Translations under genes and position numbers: made by a program
In this document: piece by piece, positions 1 through 7,939 of the stretch
How the letters are laid out: every line of letters starts with the position of its first letter
How positions within the stretch are numbered: the first letter of the stretch is position 1
Notes under the pieces: generated by a model
Told to the model about the DNA's origin: nothing
Databases searched by the model: none
What the model saw: the letters and a program-made list of their open reading frames with translations, nothing else
Assembly (NCBI GenBank): GCA_963797015.1
Contig: CAWCNV010000003.1
Location: forward strand, 434,001 to 498,000
Reading direction: 5' to 3'
DNA length: 64,000 nucleotides
Source: JBBPZA01 sp963797015
Lineage (GTDB): Bacteria; Actinomycetota; Thermoleophilia; Solirubrobacterales; Solirubrobacteraceae

Positions 1-1067
1 GGACCAACGGCGAGGCGATCTTCACGCGTAACGGCCGCGGCGCCTGGTCGCGGACGCCACTGGGCGTGCCCGTCCAGGCGTGGGCCGACACGATCTTCGA
101 CGCGGCCGGCATCGGCTTCGTCGCCCCGCTGGGCTCGCCGGTCGCGACCAACATCCTCGGCTGGAAGGCGCTGCTCGACGAAGGCACGCCGTCGTCGGAG
201 GCCCAGGCCGTGCTCGACAACGCGTACGCCAACCACGGCGTCGCGACGCTGAAGGGCAGGGCCGCGGCGATCCTCTTCCAGACGGGGTGGACCGACGCGC
301 TGTTCCCGGTGGGCCAGGCGCTGGCCGGCTACAACGCGCTCCGTGCGCGCGACCCCGAAGCACCTGTCGCGATGCAGATCGGCGACCTCGGCCACGGCCC
401 GGCGGCCAACCATCCGCTCGACACCGTCCGCTACGACAAGCAGGGGCTGAAGTTCTTCGACGCCTGGCTGCGCGGGAAGGGCAACAAGCCGCGCCCGGGC
501 CGCGTCACCGCCCTGACCATGACCTGCCCGAAGACGGCGCCGTCGGGCGGCGGGCCATACAGGGCGTCGAGCTACGACCGTCTCGCCCGCGACGAGCTGA
601 GCTTCGGGACCAAACGCACGCTGAACATCACCTCGGCGGGCGCGAGCGCCTCGTTGGCCGCTGACCTGAACCCGGCGCCCTTCGGAAACATCTGCGCCAA
701 GCTCAGCCCGGATCCCACCAGCACCGCGACGTTCTCGAAGACCTCGCCCGGTGTGACGCTGCTCGGCCTCCCCGTGATCACCGGCAAGGTGAGGACCACC
801 GGCCGCTACGGCCAGCTCGACGCGCGCGTCTGGGACCTGGATCCCAAGACGAACACGCAGGTGCTCATCACCCGCGGGACATACCGACTCGACACCAACC
901 AGCGCGGGCGCTTCCGCTTCATCGTCGACGGCGGCGGCTGGCGTTTCGCCTCCGGCCACAAGATCGTGGTCGAGCTGCTGGGCCGCGACTCGCCGACCTA
1001 CCAGGCGAGCCCGGAGGAGTTCTCGGCCAAGCTGTCCAAGCTCCGGATCACGCTGCCGATCCGCTAG
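1..1067 (+). CDS. CocE/NonD-type acyl esterase (X-Pro dipeptidyl-peptidase S15 family), 5' truncated
   Basis: The gene is cut by the left edge: the reading frame is open from base 3, so the first in-frame GTG at 66 is probably internal. About 354 residues are visible. Early on GWTDALFP (Asp codon near 294) and GDLGHGP (His codon near 393) match the Asp and His of the alpha/beta-hydrolase triad in S15/CocE enzymes; the nucleophile Ser would lie upstream of the window. The last 200 or so residues are rich in beta strands and resemble the C-terminal jelly-roll domain of this family (PDARVWDLDP-like segment, TRGTYRLDTN). These enzymes hydrolyse acyl esters or X-Pro peptides and are often exported in actinobacteria; the substrate cannot be read here. 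The stop overlaps the stop of the convergent gene by 3-4 bases. Confidence 0.8.
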   Translation, partial: TNGEAIFTRNGRGAWSRTPLGVPVQAWADTIFDAAGIGFVAPLGSPVATNILGWKALLDEGTPSSEAQAVLDNAYANHGVATLKGRAAAILFQTGWTDALFPVGQALAGYNALRARDPEAPVAMQIGDLGHGPAANHPLDTVRYDKQGLKFFDAWLRGKGNKPRPGRVTALTMTCPKTAPSGGGPYRASSYDRLARDELSFGTKRTLNITSAGASASLAADLNPAPFGNICAKLSPDPTSTATFSKTSPGVTLLGLPVITGKVRTTGRYGQLDARVWDLDPKTNTQVLITRGTYRLDTNQRGRFRFIVDGGGWRFASGHKIVVELLGRDSPTYQASPEEFSAKLSKLRITLPIR

Positions 1068-1378
1068 CCCATGAAGCGGCCCAGCCGCTTCGCCAGCACG
1101 TCGGGTTCGGTCGTGCCGGGCTCGTCGGTCTTGGCGTCGCCGGCCCGCGGTGTGCGCTCGGGGTCCGTCCCCGCCGGCCGCGCGCTGGGCGGATCGATGC
1201 GGACGACGTTCGGGGCCGCACTCTGCGTTCCCTCGGCGTCGGCCGGGGCCGCCGCGGCCCCGCCGCCGCCCCCGGCCGCGAGCGCGACGATCGTTCCCCC
1301 GAGGATCATCCAGCGGCGTTTGACCGGGTCGTTGGCCCGCGCCTGCCTGGGCTTGGTGTCGCGCTTCTCCGGCTCCAT
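1064..1378 (-). CDS. Small single-pass membrane protein, unknown function
   Basis: A 104-residue protein with a basic N-terminus (about 24 residues), one hydrophobic helix (about residues 25-44, MILGGTIVALAAGGGGG) and a polar Pro/Asp/Thr-rich tail, so probably anchored with the tail outside. I do not recognise a domain. It is convergent with the upstream hydrolase and ends inside its stop codon. The membrane pattern makes it plausible as a gene, but it could be a chance frame in this GC-rich sequence. Confidence 0.5.
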   Translation of the reverse strand: MEPEKRDTKPRQARANDPVKRRWMILGGTIVALAAGGGGGAAAAPADAEGTQSAAPNVVRIDPPSARPAGTDPERTPRAGDAKTDEPGTTEPDVLAKRLGRFMG

Positions 1379-1445
1379 CGACCCAGTGTTCTAAGGCCCG
1401 CCGCTAACGCGAACCTCAAGCCGGCGCGAAGATCGCGTTGGACGC

Positions 1446-2393
1446 TCAGCGCTCGCCGCCGCCCGCGACCGGCGTCAGGTACACGCGCGCGATGGCCGGG
1501 ACATCGCGCAGCAGGTCGCCGCGGATGCGGTCGAGCGCGCGTGCGACGCCGGCGCCGGCGAGGCCATCGTTCATCTGCACCTCGGCCGCGACGAGCACCT
1601 GGCCCGGGCCGAGGTAGACCGCATCGAGCCGCGCGACGCGCGCGATGTCGGGATCGCTCATGAGCCGTTCGTGCAGCCGTCGCAGGTTGCGCTCGGGCAC
1701 CGACTGGTTGGTGAGCAGCGCGCGGTTGCGGCGCGCGAGGCGGGCCGCGACGTAGGCGAGGAGGCAGCCGATCAGCAACGTCGCCAGCGCGTCCGGGAAG
1801 GCCGAGCCGGTGATGCGGTGCAGGACCAGTGCGGCAAGCGCCAGCGCTGCACCGAGCACGTCGACCGTGTCCTCGAGATAGACGGTGGTGATCGCGGGAT
1901 CGGGGCTCTCGCGCACCAGCGTGCGGACGGAGATCCCGCGCCGCCGGGCCTGCGCGCGAAGCGCGCGGACCGCGATCGTGCGGCTGGTTCCGTCGAGGAC
2001 GAGCGCGACGACCAGCACCGCGACGCCGACCCAGAAGGCCTCGAGCTCCGTCGGGTGCAGGAGCGCCTGGATGCCCTCCCAGATCGACACCGCGCCGCCG
2101 ATCAGGAACATCCCGATCGCCGCGAGCAGCGCCCAGTAGTAGCGCTCGGGCCCGTATCCGAACGGGTGCGTGGCGTCGGGCGGCCGCGCGGAGCGCCGGA
2201 CGGCGACGACGAGGAAGACCTCGTTACCGGCGTCGGCCACGGTGTGCAGCGTCTCGGCGAACAGCGCCGCGGAGCCGGTCAGGGCGGCGGCGATCCCCTT
2301 CGCGGTGGCGATCGCCAGGTTGGCGGCGAGCGCGGCGAGGATGCTGCGGATGCTGTCCCGCTCGTCGGCGGCCGGTGCGGGCTGCGCGCTCAC
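1446..2393 (-). CDS. Cation diffusion facilitator (CDF) family metal transporter
   Basis: A 315-residue inner-membrane protein of the CDF family, which exports divalent cations such as Zn, Co or Fe/Mn in exchange for protons. About six hydrophobic segments are visible. HTVADAGN (residues 50-57) supplies the HxxxD metal pair of helix 2, HPFGYGPERYYW (76-87) is the conserved loop after it, and EDTVD (174-178) is the second metal-site pair in helix 5. The C-terminal 80 residues form the cytoplasmic ferredoxin-like domain (LDAVYLGPGQVLVAAEVQ). The start is GTG at 2393; no metal-responsive regulator is adjacent, so the substrate is not assigned. Confidence 0.9.
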   Translation of the reverse strand: MSAQPAPAADERDSIRSILAALAANLAIATAKGIAAALTGSAALFAETLHTVADAGNEVFLVVAVRRSARPPDATHPFGYGPERYYWALLAAIGMFLIGGAVSIWEGIQALLHPTELEAFWVGVAVLVVALVLDGTSRTIAVRALRAQARRRGISVRTLVRESPDPAITTVYLEDTVDVLGAALALAALVLHRITGSAFPDALATLLIGCLLAYVAARLARRNRALLTNQSVPERNLRRLHERLMSDPDIARVARLDAVYLGPGQVLVAAEVQMNDGLAGAGVARALDRIRGDLLRDVPAIARVYLTPVAGGGER

Positions 2394-2473
2394 GGGGCGA
2401 GCGTAGAAGTGGGGTCGCGCGCACGCCGCCCACCCCCTCGCGGTGCCCGCCTCCCCGACCGCCCCTCTCGCGC

Positions 2474-2791
2474 CTAGTAGCGCTTCCGCGTGAGCCGGCG
2501 CGGCAGCGGGAGCGGTGAGACCCGGTCGGCTACGGAGCCGGCGAAGGCGCGTGCGTCGAGCTTGGCGACCAGCGTGCGCAGCTCCTCCCGCTCGCGCGGG
2601 CTGAGGTGCCGGCCTCTGCGCACGAGCGCCGCGAGCCGCCTGCGCTCGTCGGGGGTCAGATGTTGGAGGTGGCGGCCGGCGACGAGCGCGAGCTCCGCGA
2701 GGAACAGCAGCCTCAGGATCGGGATCCGCCGCACGAACGGCAGCCGGCGCGAGGCGCGGTCGATCGCGAGGTTGCGTGCGCCGTGGGCCAC
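2474..2791 (-). CDS. Conserved-looking small hypothetical protein
   Basis: A 105-residue basic protein starting with GTG. The middle contains a predicted amphipathic/hydrophobic helix (IPILRLLFLAELALVAG) followed by a helical Arg/Leu-rich region with the phrase LTPDERRRLAALVRRG and a second LSPREREELRTLV, which look like two repeated helical hairpins. No enzymatic motif is seen. It lies 31 bases downstream of an MBL hydrolase on the same strand and may be co-transcribed with it. Codon use is like the neighbours, which supports a real gene. Confidence 0.6.
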   Translation of the reverse strand: MAHGARNLAIDRASRRLPFVRRIPILRLLFLAELALVAGRHLQHLTPDERRRLAALVRRGRHLSPREREELRTLVAKLDARAFAGSVADRVSPLPLPRRLTRKRY

Positions 2792-2822
2792 GGGTATCGC
2801 GACTACCCGCCCCGCGCGGGGG

Positions 2823-3491
2823 CTACTCCGCCTTCGCGATCGCTTCGTCCATGGCCACCGCCGGCGACTCGACGACCTTGCCGTGGCCTGGAGCCAGCCG
2901 TGCCGGATCGAGCGCCCGCAGCTCGCGAGCGCTCTGCAGCGCGGTGGGGCGATGCCAGGTCGCGATGGCGGGCAGCGGGAAGCGCGGGTTGGCCTTGGCC
3001 GAGGTTGCCACGCCCCCCAGCGTGGAGTAGGCGTCGCCGCAGTAGAGCGTCCTGTCGCGCACGTCGAGGAACGCGACGTGGCCGGGCGTGTGGCCGGGCG
3101 CAGCCACGACCTCGAGCGATCCGATTCGCTCGCCCGGCTCGAAGGTACGCGTGGGCTTGGTCTTCGTGCCCGGGACGCCTCCGCGCACCTTGGTCTGCGG
3201 CTCGCCAGGGTCGAGCGACTTGTCCTTGTCCAGCAGGCGCGCGTCGCGGGTGGAGATGAGCACCTCGACGTCGCGGAGCCGGTCGGCGACCTCGTCGAGC
3301 GAGCCGACGTGGTCCCCGTGCCCGTGCGTCAAAGCGATCCGCACGATGGGTGCACCGGCCTCCTCGGCCGCCCGGAAGATCTTGCCCCGGCTGCGGGGGA
3401 TCATCGTGTCGATCAGGGTCAGGCCGTCGTCCTCGGCGACCAGATACGCGTTGACCCATCCCTGGCGGCTGATCCGTCTGACCTCGGGCAT
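2823..3491 (-). CDS. MBL-fold metallo-hydrolase (glyoxalase II-like)
   Basis: A 222-residue metallo-beta-lactamase-fold hydrolase. The canonical metal motif HGHGDH (about residues 59-64) is intact, followed by the downstream His in PGHTPGHVAF and the Asp in YCGDAY, so a dinuclear metal site is expected. This size and order fit the stand-alone glyoxalase II/YcbL-like group that cleaves thioesters or related esters; the actual substrate is unknown. The start is ATG at 3491. It is divergent from the ureohydrolase-like gene, with only 56 bases between the starts, so both promoters must lie in that gap or overlap the 5' ends. Confidence 0.85.
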   Translation of the reverse strand: MPEVRRISRQGWVNAYLVAEDDGLTLIDTMIPRSRGKIFRAAEEAGAPIVRIALTHGHGDHVGSLDEVADRLRDVEVLISTRDARLLDKDKSLDPGEPQTKVRGGVPGTKTKPTRTFEPGERIGSLEVVAAPGHTPGHVAFLDVRDRTLYCGDAYSTLGGVATSAKANPRFPLPAIATWHRPTALQSARELRALDPARLAPGHGKVVESPAVAMDEAIAKAE

Positions 3492-3547
3492 ACGGGATTC
3501 CTCTCGCTGGCGTGGAGGCCACCGTACTTGTAGCTTGCGGTCGAAGC

Positions 3548-4411
3548 ATGAGCGACATCCGGCTGCTCATCGTGCCCTACGAGCTGGGCGGGCTACGGGA
3601 GGGAGTGGGTCGCGGCCCGGAGCGGCTGCTGGAGCATGGAGCGCTGGAGGCCGTGCGCAGTCGCGGAGCGGCGGTGCGCACGGAGGTGCTCGAGCTTCAG
3701 GAGCGCACCGAGAGCGAGGTCGACGCCTGCTTTGCGTTGATCCGGCTCGTGGCCGACCGCGTCGCCGCCGCGGTGCGCGAGGGCGCGTTTCCCGTCGTCC
3801 TGTCCGGCAGTTGCTTCGTGGCAGTGGGAATCGTGGCAGGGCTCGGCGAGCGCTCGCCCGGCGTGCTGTGGCTCGACGCGCACGGGGACTTCAACACCCC
3901 GGCGACGACGATCGAGGGTTACTTCGACGGCATGGGCCTGGCGGTGCTCACCGGCAGCGCGTGGCAGGGACTGCTCGCCACCGTCGACGGGGCCCGTCCG
4001 CTGCCGGAGACGGCCGTGGTCCTGGCCGGCGCGCGCGACTTCGACGAGCCCGAGAGGGAGCGCCTCGACGCGTCGGCGGTGTCGTGGCTGCCTCCGCGCT
4101 CGATCGACTCGCCCGAGCCGGTGCTGCGGGCGCTCGACGGCCTCTCCCCGGCGGTCAGCGGGCTCTACGTCCATGTCGACCTCGACGTCCTCGACGCGGA
4201 CGAGGCGCGGGTCAACATCTACAGCGCGCCGGATGGACTGCGCGCGGAGCAGCTCGATGCGCTGGTGGCCGCGGTGCTCGACGAGAAGCCGGTGCATGCG
4301 CTGTCGCTGACCGCTTACGACCCGCGCTGCGACCCCGAGGACCGCGTGCCGCCCGTCGCGCTTGGCCTGCTCGAGCGCGTGGCGCGGCGTGTGGCTCGAG
4401 CGCCGGCCTGA
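3548..4411 (+). CDS. Arginase/agmatinase (ureohydrolase) family protein
   Basis: A 287-residue ureohydrolase-fold protein. I start it at the ATG at 3548 (MSDIRLL) rather than at the GTG 36 bases upstream because the fold begins there. The second and third metal motifs are present: DAHGDFN, and VDLDVLDAD in place of the usual SxDxDxxDP. The first motif, usually GGDHS, is replaced by SGSCF, so one Mn-binding His is missing at that place. Known family members hydrolyse arginine, agmatine, guanidinobutyrate or formiminoglutamate; the altered first motif and the lost Pro leave the substrate, and even full activity, open. It sits between two MBL hydrolases, which gives no pathway clue. Confidence 0.8.
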   Translation: MSDIRLLIVPYELGGLREGVGRGPERLLEHGALEAVRSRGAAVRTEVLELQERTESEVDACFALIRLVADRVAAAVREGAFPVVLSGSCFVAVGIVAGLGERSPGVLWLDAHGDFNTPATTIEGYFDGMGLAVLTGSAWQGLLATVDGARPLPETAVVLAGARDFDEPERERLDASAVSWLPPRSIDSPEPVLRALDGLSPAVSGLYVHVDLDVLDADEARVNIYSAPDGLRAEQLDALVAAVLDEKPVHALSLTAYDPRCDPEDRVPPVALGLLERVARRVARAPA

Positions 4412-4419
4412 GCCCGCCC

Positions 4420-5163
4420 TCAGCCCCGCTGCATCTCTCGCGCGTGGGACACCGCTGCCGCGGGGCTGCCCTCCCACGGGTCGCCGTGGCCGGCGAGGAG
4501 CACACCGGCCTCCAGCGGCTCCAGGCGCGCGAGCGACTCGACGCACTGCGCGAAGCTCACGTCGAAGGCCTTGGGCATCAGCTGCGGCCCGCGCCGGCCG
4601 GTGAGCGGATTCCAGGTGCACAGCTCGTCGCCGACGAAGAGCGCGCCGTGCTCGGCGAACAGCAGCGCGCTGTGGCCGTCGGTGTGGCCGGGGGTGTGCA
4701 CGACGCGGGGGGCGCCCGGAACGTCGAGCACGTCGCCGTCGGTGAACGACTCGGCGTGCTCGACCCGCGGCGCCTTGGCGCCTCCGCCGCGCGCCATGTG
4801 CCCCATGAACCGCCAGAAGGCCGGGCGCCACATGAGCGGGACGAGATGGATCGGGCTCCCGTCACCGGACTTGGTCCCGGGCGTGCGCAGCGTCTTCTGA
4901 TCGTCACGGTGGATCAGCACGCGCGCCCCGGCTTCGCGCATCTTCGCCGCCATCCCGACGTGATCGCCGTCGGAGTGGGTGAGCACGACGGCCTCGATGT
5001 CCGCGATCCGGTGCCCGAGCCCGGCGAGATCGTCCTCGAGCGTGTCGGCGTACCCAGGCAACCCGGCATCGACCGCGGTCAGCCGCCCATCCTCCTCAAC
5101 CACGTACCAGTTGACGATCTCGGTGCCGAGGCGATGGATCCCGGGGGCGACCTCCGCTGGCAC
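4420..5163 (-). CDS. MBL-fold metallo-hydrolase with HxDxDH variant motif
   Basis: A 247-residue MBL-fold hydrolase beginning with GTG. The metal motif reads HSDGDH (about residues 62-67): the second His of the normal HxHxDH is Asp. The later ligands are present in TPGHTDGHSALL, VGDELCTW and the C-terminal AGHGDPW. The HxDxDH form is known among some MBL enzymes and need not mean loss of activity. The gene is convergent with the ureohydrolase-like gene (8 bases between the stops) and divergent from the secreted SGNH esterase. Function beyond hydrolase is not assignable. Confidence 0.85.
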   Translation of the reverse strand: MPAEVAPGIHRLGTEIVNWYVVEEDGRLTAVDAGLPGYADTLEDDLAGLGHRIADIEAVVLTHSDGDHVGMAAKMREAGARVLIHRDDQKTLRTPGTKSGDGSPIHLVPLMWRPAFWRFMGHMARGGGAKAPRVEHAESFTDGDVLDVPGAPRVVHTPGHTDGHSALLFAEHGALFVGDELCTWNPLTGRRGPQLMPKAFDVSFAQCVESLARLEPLEAGVLLAGHGDPWEGSPAAAVSHAREMQRG

Positions 5164-5188
5164 GCGGTGAGCATAGGGCGAAGGCCGC

Positions 5189-5218
5189 TTGCATCTCGGG
5201 AAGGGCTGAAGGTACTAT
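5189..5218 (+). promoter_or_regulatory. Candidate promoter for the SGNH esterase gene
   Basis: TTGCAT at 5189 and TACTAT at 5213, 18 bases apart, are the best sigma-70-like pair in the short gap before the esterase. A small inverted repeat (GGAAC/GTTCC, 5222-5237) follows in the presumed leader. Matches are partial, so this is a suggestion. Confidence 0.3.
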
Positions 5219-5263
5219 CGGGGAACGCTGCTGTTCCTAAAGCTCCGCGGGAGGAGAGAGTTG

Positions 5264-6142
5264 ATGCCATCACGTACCCGGCGCCCCAGTCGCGCGCGCC
5301 TGCTCGCGCTCGCACTCGCCTGCGCCCTGTTCGCACTCGCGGGTGTCGGCACCCAGATCGCTCACGCGGCGCCTGTCAAGTACGTCGCGCTGGGCGACTC
5401 GTACAGCGCCGCCTCCGGGGTCCTCCCGCCGGACCCGGCGGCGTTCCCTCTCTGCGCGCGCTCGATCCTCAACTACCCGCACGTGATCGCGTCGAGGACC
5501 GGGGCGAGCCTGACCGACGTCACCTGCGGGGCGGCTGAGACCAGGCACTTCTTCACATCGCAGTACCCCGGCGTCCCACCGCAGCTCGATGCCGTGAAGC
5601 CCGACACCCAGGTCGTCACGATGACCATCGGCGGCAACGACAGCAACGTCTTCATCGGCGCCATCGTCGCCTGTGGGAGTGCCGGCCTGTCGACGCTGGG
5701 CTTCGGGACACCGTGCAAGAACCTCTACGGCTCGTACTTCGAGAACACCATCCGGAACTCGACGTACCCGTCGCTCGTGAACGCGCTCCAAGCCGTCCGC
5801 GCGAAGGCGCCGGGGGCGAAGGTCGCGATCCTCGGCTACCCGTGGATCATGCCGCCGACCCGCGGCTGCTTCCTGAAGATGCCGGTCGCCCCGGGCGACG
5901 TGCCCTACGTGCGAGGCATCCAGGCGACGCTCAACGACGCCGTCAAGCGCGCCGCCGCCGCCACGGGGGCGACCTATGTCGACTTCAGCACGGTCTCGGA
6001 GGGCCACGACGCCTGCCAGGCGGCGGGGGTCCGCTGGATAGAGCCCGTGCTCGGGGGCAGCAATCCTGTGATCGTCCACCCGAACGCGCTGGGCGAGTCG
6101 CAGATGGCCACCCAGACGATGGCGGTGCTCGGTCAGGGGTAG
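5264..6142 (+). CDS. Secreted SGNH/GDSL-type esterase or lipase
   Basis: A 292-residue exported hydrolase. The ATG at 5264 is chosen over the TTG just before it because GGGAGGAG (5249-5255) sits at ideal distance. Residues 1-35 are a typical signal peptide (Arg-rich start, hydrophobic core, cut near IAHA). Then come the block I GDSY motif (VALGDSYSAASG) with the nucleophile Ser, the block III Asn in TIGGNDSN, and the C-terminal His of block V in VHPNALGE. Paired cysteines suggest disulfides, as in streptomycete SGNH lipases. It probably acts outside the cell on acyl esters. Confidence 0.9.
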   Translation: MPSRTRRPSRARLLALALACALFALAGVGTQIAHAAPVKYVALGDSYSAASGVLPPDPAAFPLCARSILNYPHVIASRTGASLTDVTCGAAETRHFFTSQYPGVPPQLDAVKPDTQVVTMTIGGNDSNVFIGAIVACGSAGLSTLGFGTPCKNLYGSYFENTIRNSTYPSLVNALQAVRAKAPGAKVAILGYPWIMPPTRGCFLKMPVAPGDVPYVRGIQATLNDAVKRAAAATGATYVDFSTVSEGHDACQAAGVRWIEPVLGGSNPVIVHPNALGESQMATQTMAVLGQG

Positions 6143-6209
6143 GCGCTCAGGTCCGCGTCTCACTCGCGCGCACGGTGCACCCCGCGCGGCCGCGGTCTAC
6201 GATCGCGCC

Positions 6210-6494
6210 ATGTCCGAGCAGCGCTTCACGGCCACGCTCATGGAGGCGGGAGGCGGAGGGCGCTGGATCGAGGTTCCCTTCGACGCGCGGGACACCTTCG
6301 GCCAGGCCCGCGCGCCGGTGCGCGGAACCGTGAACGGCGTCGAGTCGCGCAGCCGGCTCTCCGTGTACGGCGGCAGGACGTATCAGGGCCTGCGCCGCGA
6401 GCTACGCGAGGCGGCCGGCATCGAGGTCGGCGACCGCGTCGAAGTCGTACTCGAGCTCGACGACGCGCTGCGTTCGGGAGTCAAGCACCCCTGA
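6210..6494 (+). CDS. DUF1905 domain protein
   Basis: A 94-residue single-domain protein. RFTATLMEAGGGGRWIEVPF at the start, the central GTVNGVESRSRLSVYGG and the ending VGDRVEVVLELDD match the small beta-barrel DUF1905 family. In related genomes this domain stands alone or is fused to a YdeI-like DUF1801/OmdA domain; the partner is absent here. The role is unknown. The gene is monocistronic and its stop precedes a fossil of a ribonucleotide reductase 3' end. Confidence 0.85.
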   Translation: MSEQRFTATLMEAGGGGRWIEVPFDARDTFGQARAPVRGTVNGVESRSRLSVYGGRTYQGLRRELREAAGIEVGDRVEVVLELDDALRSGVKHP

Positions 6495-6515
6495 CCGGGG
6501 GCACGGGAGGTTTGT

Positions 6516-6538
6516 TACCCGCAGCCGGTGTTGAACCC
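6516..6538 (-). pseudogene. Fossil of a class II ribonucleotide reductase 3' end
   Basis: Twenty-three bases are identical to the 3' end of the nrdJ gene located 6 kb away (12555-12577 on the same strand). Read on the minus strand they encode GFNTGCG followed by a stop codon, exactly the end of the reductase zinc-ribbon tail. Nothing upstream on that strand continues the reductase, so it is a tiny remnant of a lost copy or of a rearrangement. Confidence 0.6.
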
Positions 6539-6547
6539 TGGAAGGCG

Positions 6548-6793
6548 CTAGCTTCGCTCCTGGTAGAGCCGTGCTCGCTCGACGGCGGCGGACGTCATCT
6601 GCGCGAGATGGACGAGGGCTGCCTCGTCATCGACCGTGAAGTCGCCCCTTGCCTGGTCGAAGAGCTGGATTGCGCCGAGCTCGCTCCCGTCGAGGGTGGT
6701 CAGCGCCGCGGCCAGCCATTCCTTCGGCGGCCGATCGCCAGTCGAGGTGTGGAATGGAGGAAGGCGAGCGAGTTGGTCGCCGGCGACCCTCAT
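6548..6793 (-). pseudogene. Truncated GAF domain (C-terminal half)
   Basis: Eighty-one residues match only the second half of a GAF domain of the type found in sensor kinases and GGDEF proteins: PPKEWLAAALTTLDGSELG, then IQLFDQARGDFTVDDEAAL, then LAQMTSAAVERARLY. The first half of the domain and any effector domain are missing, and the ATG at 6793 is probably accidental. No continuation is recognisable in the 120 bases between it and the PPK2 gene. Best read as the end of a decayed sensory protein. Confidence 0.6.
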
Positions 6794-6916
6794 CTCGTGG
6801 CCGGAGAGGCCATCGACGGGTCCACGCCGATCTCGACGTGACCTCCTTTGCGGAGGCGGTGTACCAGCCGTCGGTGCGCGATTCCTCGGTCGCAGATTGG
6901 ACCGCCGCGTCCGTGG

Positions 6917-7858
6917 TCACTTCTTCTCCTCCTCGAGGGGATCGCGCGCGGCGCCCTTCGGCGCCTCCGCCTCGAGGCCCCGCTTGACCTCGAGGAGCGC
7001 CTGCCGCTGCTTCCTGGTGACACTCGGGTACCGAGGATCGATCTCCACCAGGGCACTCACGAGCACCGCCGCCGCGCCGGTCCGCGCGAACCACTTGCGG
7101 TCAGCGGGGATCACGTGCCACGGCGCCCACTCGGTGCTCGTGTGGGTGAGCATCTCGGAGAACGCCTCCTGGTAGCGGTCCCACAGCTGCCGCTCCCTGA
7201 TGTCCGCCTCCGAGAACTTCCAGTTGTGGTCGGGAAGGTCGATCCGCCGCAGCAGGCGCCTGCGCTGCTCCTCCTTTGAGAGGTTCAGGCAGAGCTTGAC
7301 GATGCGGAAGCCGTTCTCGGTGAGGTGACGCTCCCAGTCGTTGATCGAGCGGTAGCGCCGCTTCCAGACACCCTCCTTCGTCGCCGCCTCGGGCAGATTC
7401 TGGCGCTCCAGGTTGTCCGAATGAACACGGACCACCAGCACCTCCTCGTAGTGGGATCGGTTGAAGATGCCGATCTCGCCGCGTCGCGGCAGGCCGCGCG
7501 TGTAGCGCCACAGAAAGTCGTGGTCGAGCTCCTCGGCCGACGGGACCTTGAAGCTGTGGACCGCGACACCCTGCGGGTTGACGCCGCTCATCACGTGGCG
7601 GATCGTCCCGTCCTTGCCCGCGGAGTCGAGGCCCTGGATGACGACGAGGACGCCCCAGGTGTCCTGAGCGGCCAGGCGCGCCTGGTACTCCGACAGCAGG
7701 CGCACCCCCTCAGCGAGCAGGTCCGCCCCCTCCTTCTTCTTGTTGACCCCTGCCTTGAACGCCGGATCGAAGTCCTTCGCCAGGACCACCTTCGAGCCGG
7801 GCTTCACTCGGAACGGCGCGATGAACTCCTCTAACCGCTTCCTGCGCTCCTTTTCCAC
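6917..7858 (-). CDS. ppk2: Polyphosphate kinase 2 (PPK2) family protein
   Basis: A 313-residue PPK2 enzyme, transferring phosphate between inorganic polyphosphate and nucleotides. Walker A is GLDSAGKDGT (residues 76-85), Walker B lies in GEIGIFNRSHYEEVLVVRV (about 127-145), and the lid region with DLPDHNWKFSEADIRER follows. Length fits the single-domain class I/III PPK2 proteins; whether it prefers NDP or NMP cannot be told by eye. The start is GTG at 7858. It is divergent from the SulP transporter with 81 bases between the starts. Confidence 0.92.
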   Translation of the reverse strand: MEKERRKRLEEFIAPFRVKPGSKVVLAKDFDPAFKAGVNKKKEGADLLAEGVRLLSEYQARLAAQDTWGVLVVIQGLDSAGKDGTIRHVMSGVNPQGVAVHSFKVPSAEELDHDFLWRYTRGLPRRGEIGIFNRSHYEEVLVVRVHSDNLERQNLPEAATKEGVWKRRYRSINDWERHLTENGFRIVKLCLNLSKEEQRRRLLRRIDLPDHNWKFSEADIRERQLWDRYQEAFSEMLTHTSTEWAPWHVIPADRKWFARTGAAAVLVSALVEIDPRYPSVTRKQRQALLEVKRGLEAEAPKGAARDPLEEEKK

Positions 7859-7939
7859 CTCTGGCTCCTCAGCAGGGACTGGGTACTGGTTCCAAGCCTA
7901 CGGATATCGTCGCGTCGCGTTGACCTCGGGCACGCGCTA

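Noticed and set aside
6794..6916. A second protein starting in GTGA overlap with the PPK2 stop
   Set aside because: The frame soon becomes Arg-rich and antisense-like and does not join the GAF remnant in frame.
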